NCBI GenBank assembly: GCA_027214255.1
Contig: JAPWHL010000007.1
Span: forward strand, 114,949 to 178,948
DNA from: Roseovarius aestuarii
Lineage (GTDB): Bacteria > Pseudomonadota > Alphaproteobacteria > Rhodobacterales > Rhodobacteraceae
DNA: 64,000 bases
Direction: 5' to 3'
Under the pieces are notes generated by a model. That model was not told where the DNA came from. It ran no database searches and saw only the letters and a program-made list of their open reading frames with translations. The translations under genes and the position numbers were made by a program. This document shows positions 63,946-64,000 of this stretch, in pieces. The stretch's first letter is position 1. Each line of letters starts with the position of its first letter.

Positions 63946-64000
63946 ATGACGATATTAACGAAGGCGAAGTTGGTTTTGGGTGGCGCTTTGGCGCTTACGG
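63946..64000 (+). CDS. Exported protein, N-terminal fragment (cut by window edge)
   Basis: Eighteen codons visible: MTILTKAKLVLGGALALT. This is the start of a signal peptide (basic n-region, then hydrophobic stretch). GGGAGGA lies seven bases before the ATG. Product unknown. Confidence 0.6.
   Translation, partial: MTILTKAKLVLGGALALT

Overview
This window is chromosomal DNA from an alphaproteobacterium, most likely the Roseobacter group of the Rhodobacterales. The evidence is a stand-alone Fo operon with separate b and b-prime subunits, a CcrM-type GANTC methylase next to rnhB, an SOS box of the GAAC-N7-GAAC type, an Irr-type iron box before mbfA, alphaproteobacterial families such as DUF2794 and DUF4170, a high-GC codon bias, TRAP transport and choline oxidation. 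I see no rRNA, tRNA, CRISPR array, prophage or insertion sequence. Genes are densely packed and often coupled by ATGA overlaps.

Layout. 1-4.8 kb: start of ilvD, a CPBP intramembrane protease, accD-folC, and a LysM membrane protein preceded by a possible 25-codon leader. 5-8.5 kb: atpI-atpB-atpE-atpF'-atpF on the minus strand, then an ArsR regulator. 8.5-10.5 kb: a 22-residue membrane peptide, a DMT exporter and a LysR regulator. 10.8-18 kb: translation and secretion block (ffh, three tandem GNATs, chorismate mutase, rpsP, bluB, rimM, trmD, rplS, rpmE). 18.3-23.6 kb: IsdG-like haem monooxygenase, smpB, sseA, aromatic aminotransferase, a TetR regulator and mbfA. 23.8-27.4 kb: formaldehyde detoxification esterase fghA, transhydrogenase sthA and an exported HD-domain protein. 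27.5-35 kb: YaiI family, a second DMT exporter, a HAD-OCD-hydrolase operon, a copper module (DUF2946 and PCuAC), an NYN-OST-HTH protein, a transglutaminase-like lipoprotein and a serine hydrolase. 35-40 kb: yghU, the glutathione-dependent formaldehyde dehydrogenase gene, an I78 inhibitor lipoprotein, and SOS-controlled imuB. 40-44.6 kb: LysE, a tautomerase, a glutamine amidotransferase, and lipid A core genes (DUF4170, a divergent waaA, lpxK). 44.7-51.5 kb: CoA transferase, dsbA, DUF721, mutY, alkB and an Fe-S flavin oxidoreductase. 51.6-55.2 kb: ccrM, rnhB, small exported proteins and a membrane-tethered winged-helix protein. 55.4-63.5 kb: dctPQM, betI-betA and a DEAD-box helicase. A new exported protein begins at the right edge.

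Functional links. adhC (36-37 kb) and fghA (24 kb) make the two-step glutathione route from formaldehyde to formate. The IsdG-like enzyme and mbfA are both iron-related, and mbfA carries an Irr box over its predicted -10. imuB and mutY concern DNA damage. ccrM has three GANTC sites in its own upstream region. betI-betA and the adjacent TRAP operon may form a choline or osmolyte module, but the transporter substrate is not shown by the sequence.

No wholly new multi-gene system stands out. The least explained items are the secreted HD-domain protein, the lipoprotein with a Cys-His-Asp triad, the membrane winged-helix protein, the waaA-like enzyme lacking the usual nucleophilic Glu, the tandem GNAT triplet, several candidate small proteins, and a set of intergenic palindromes.
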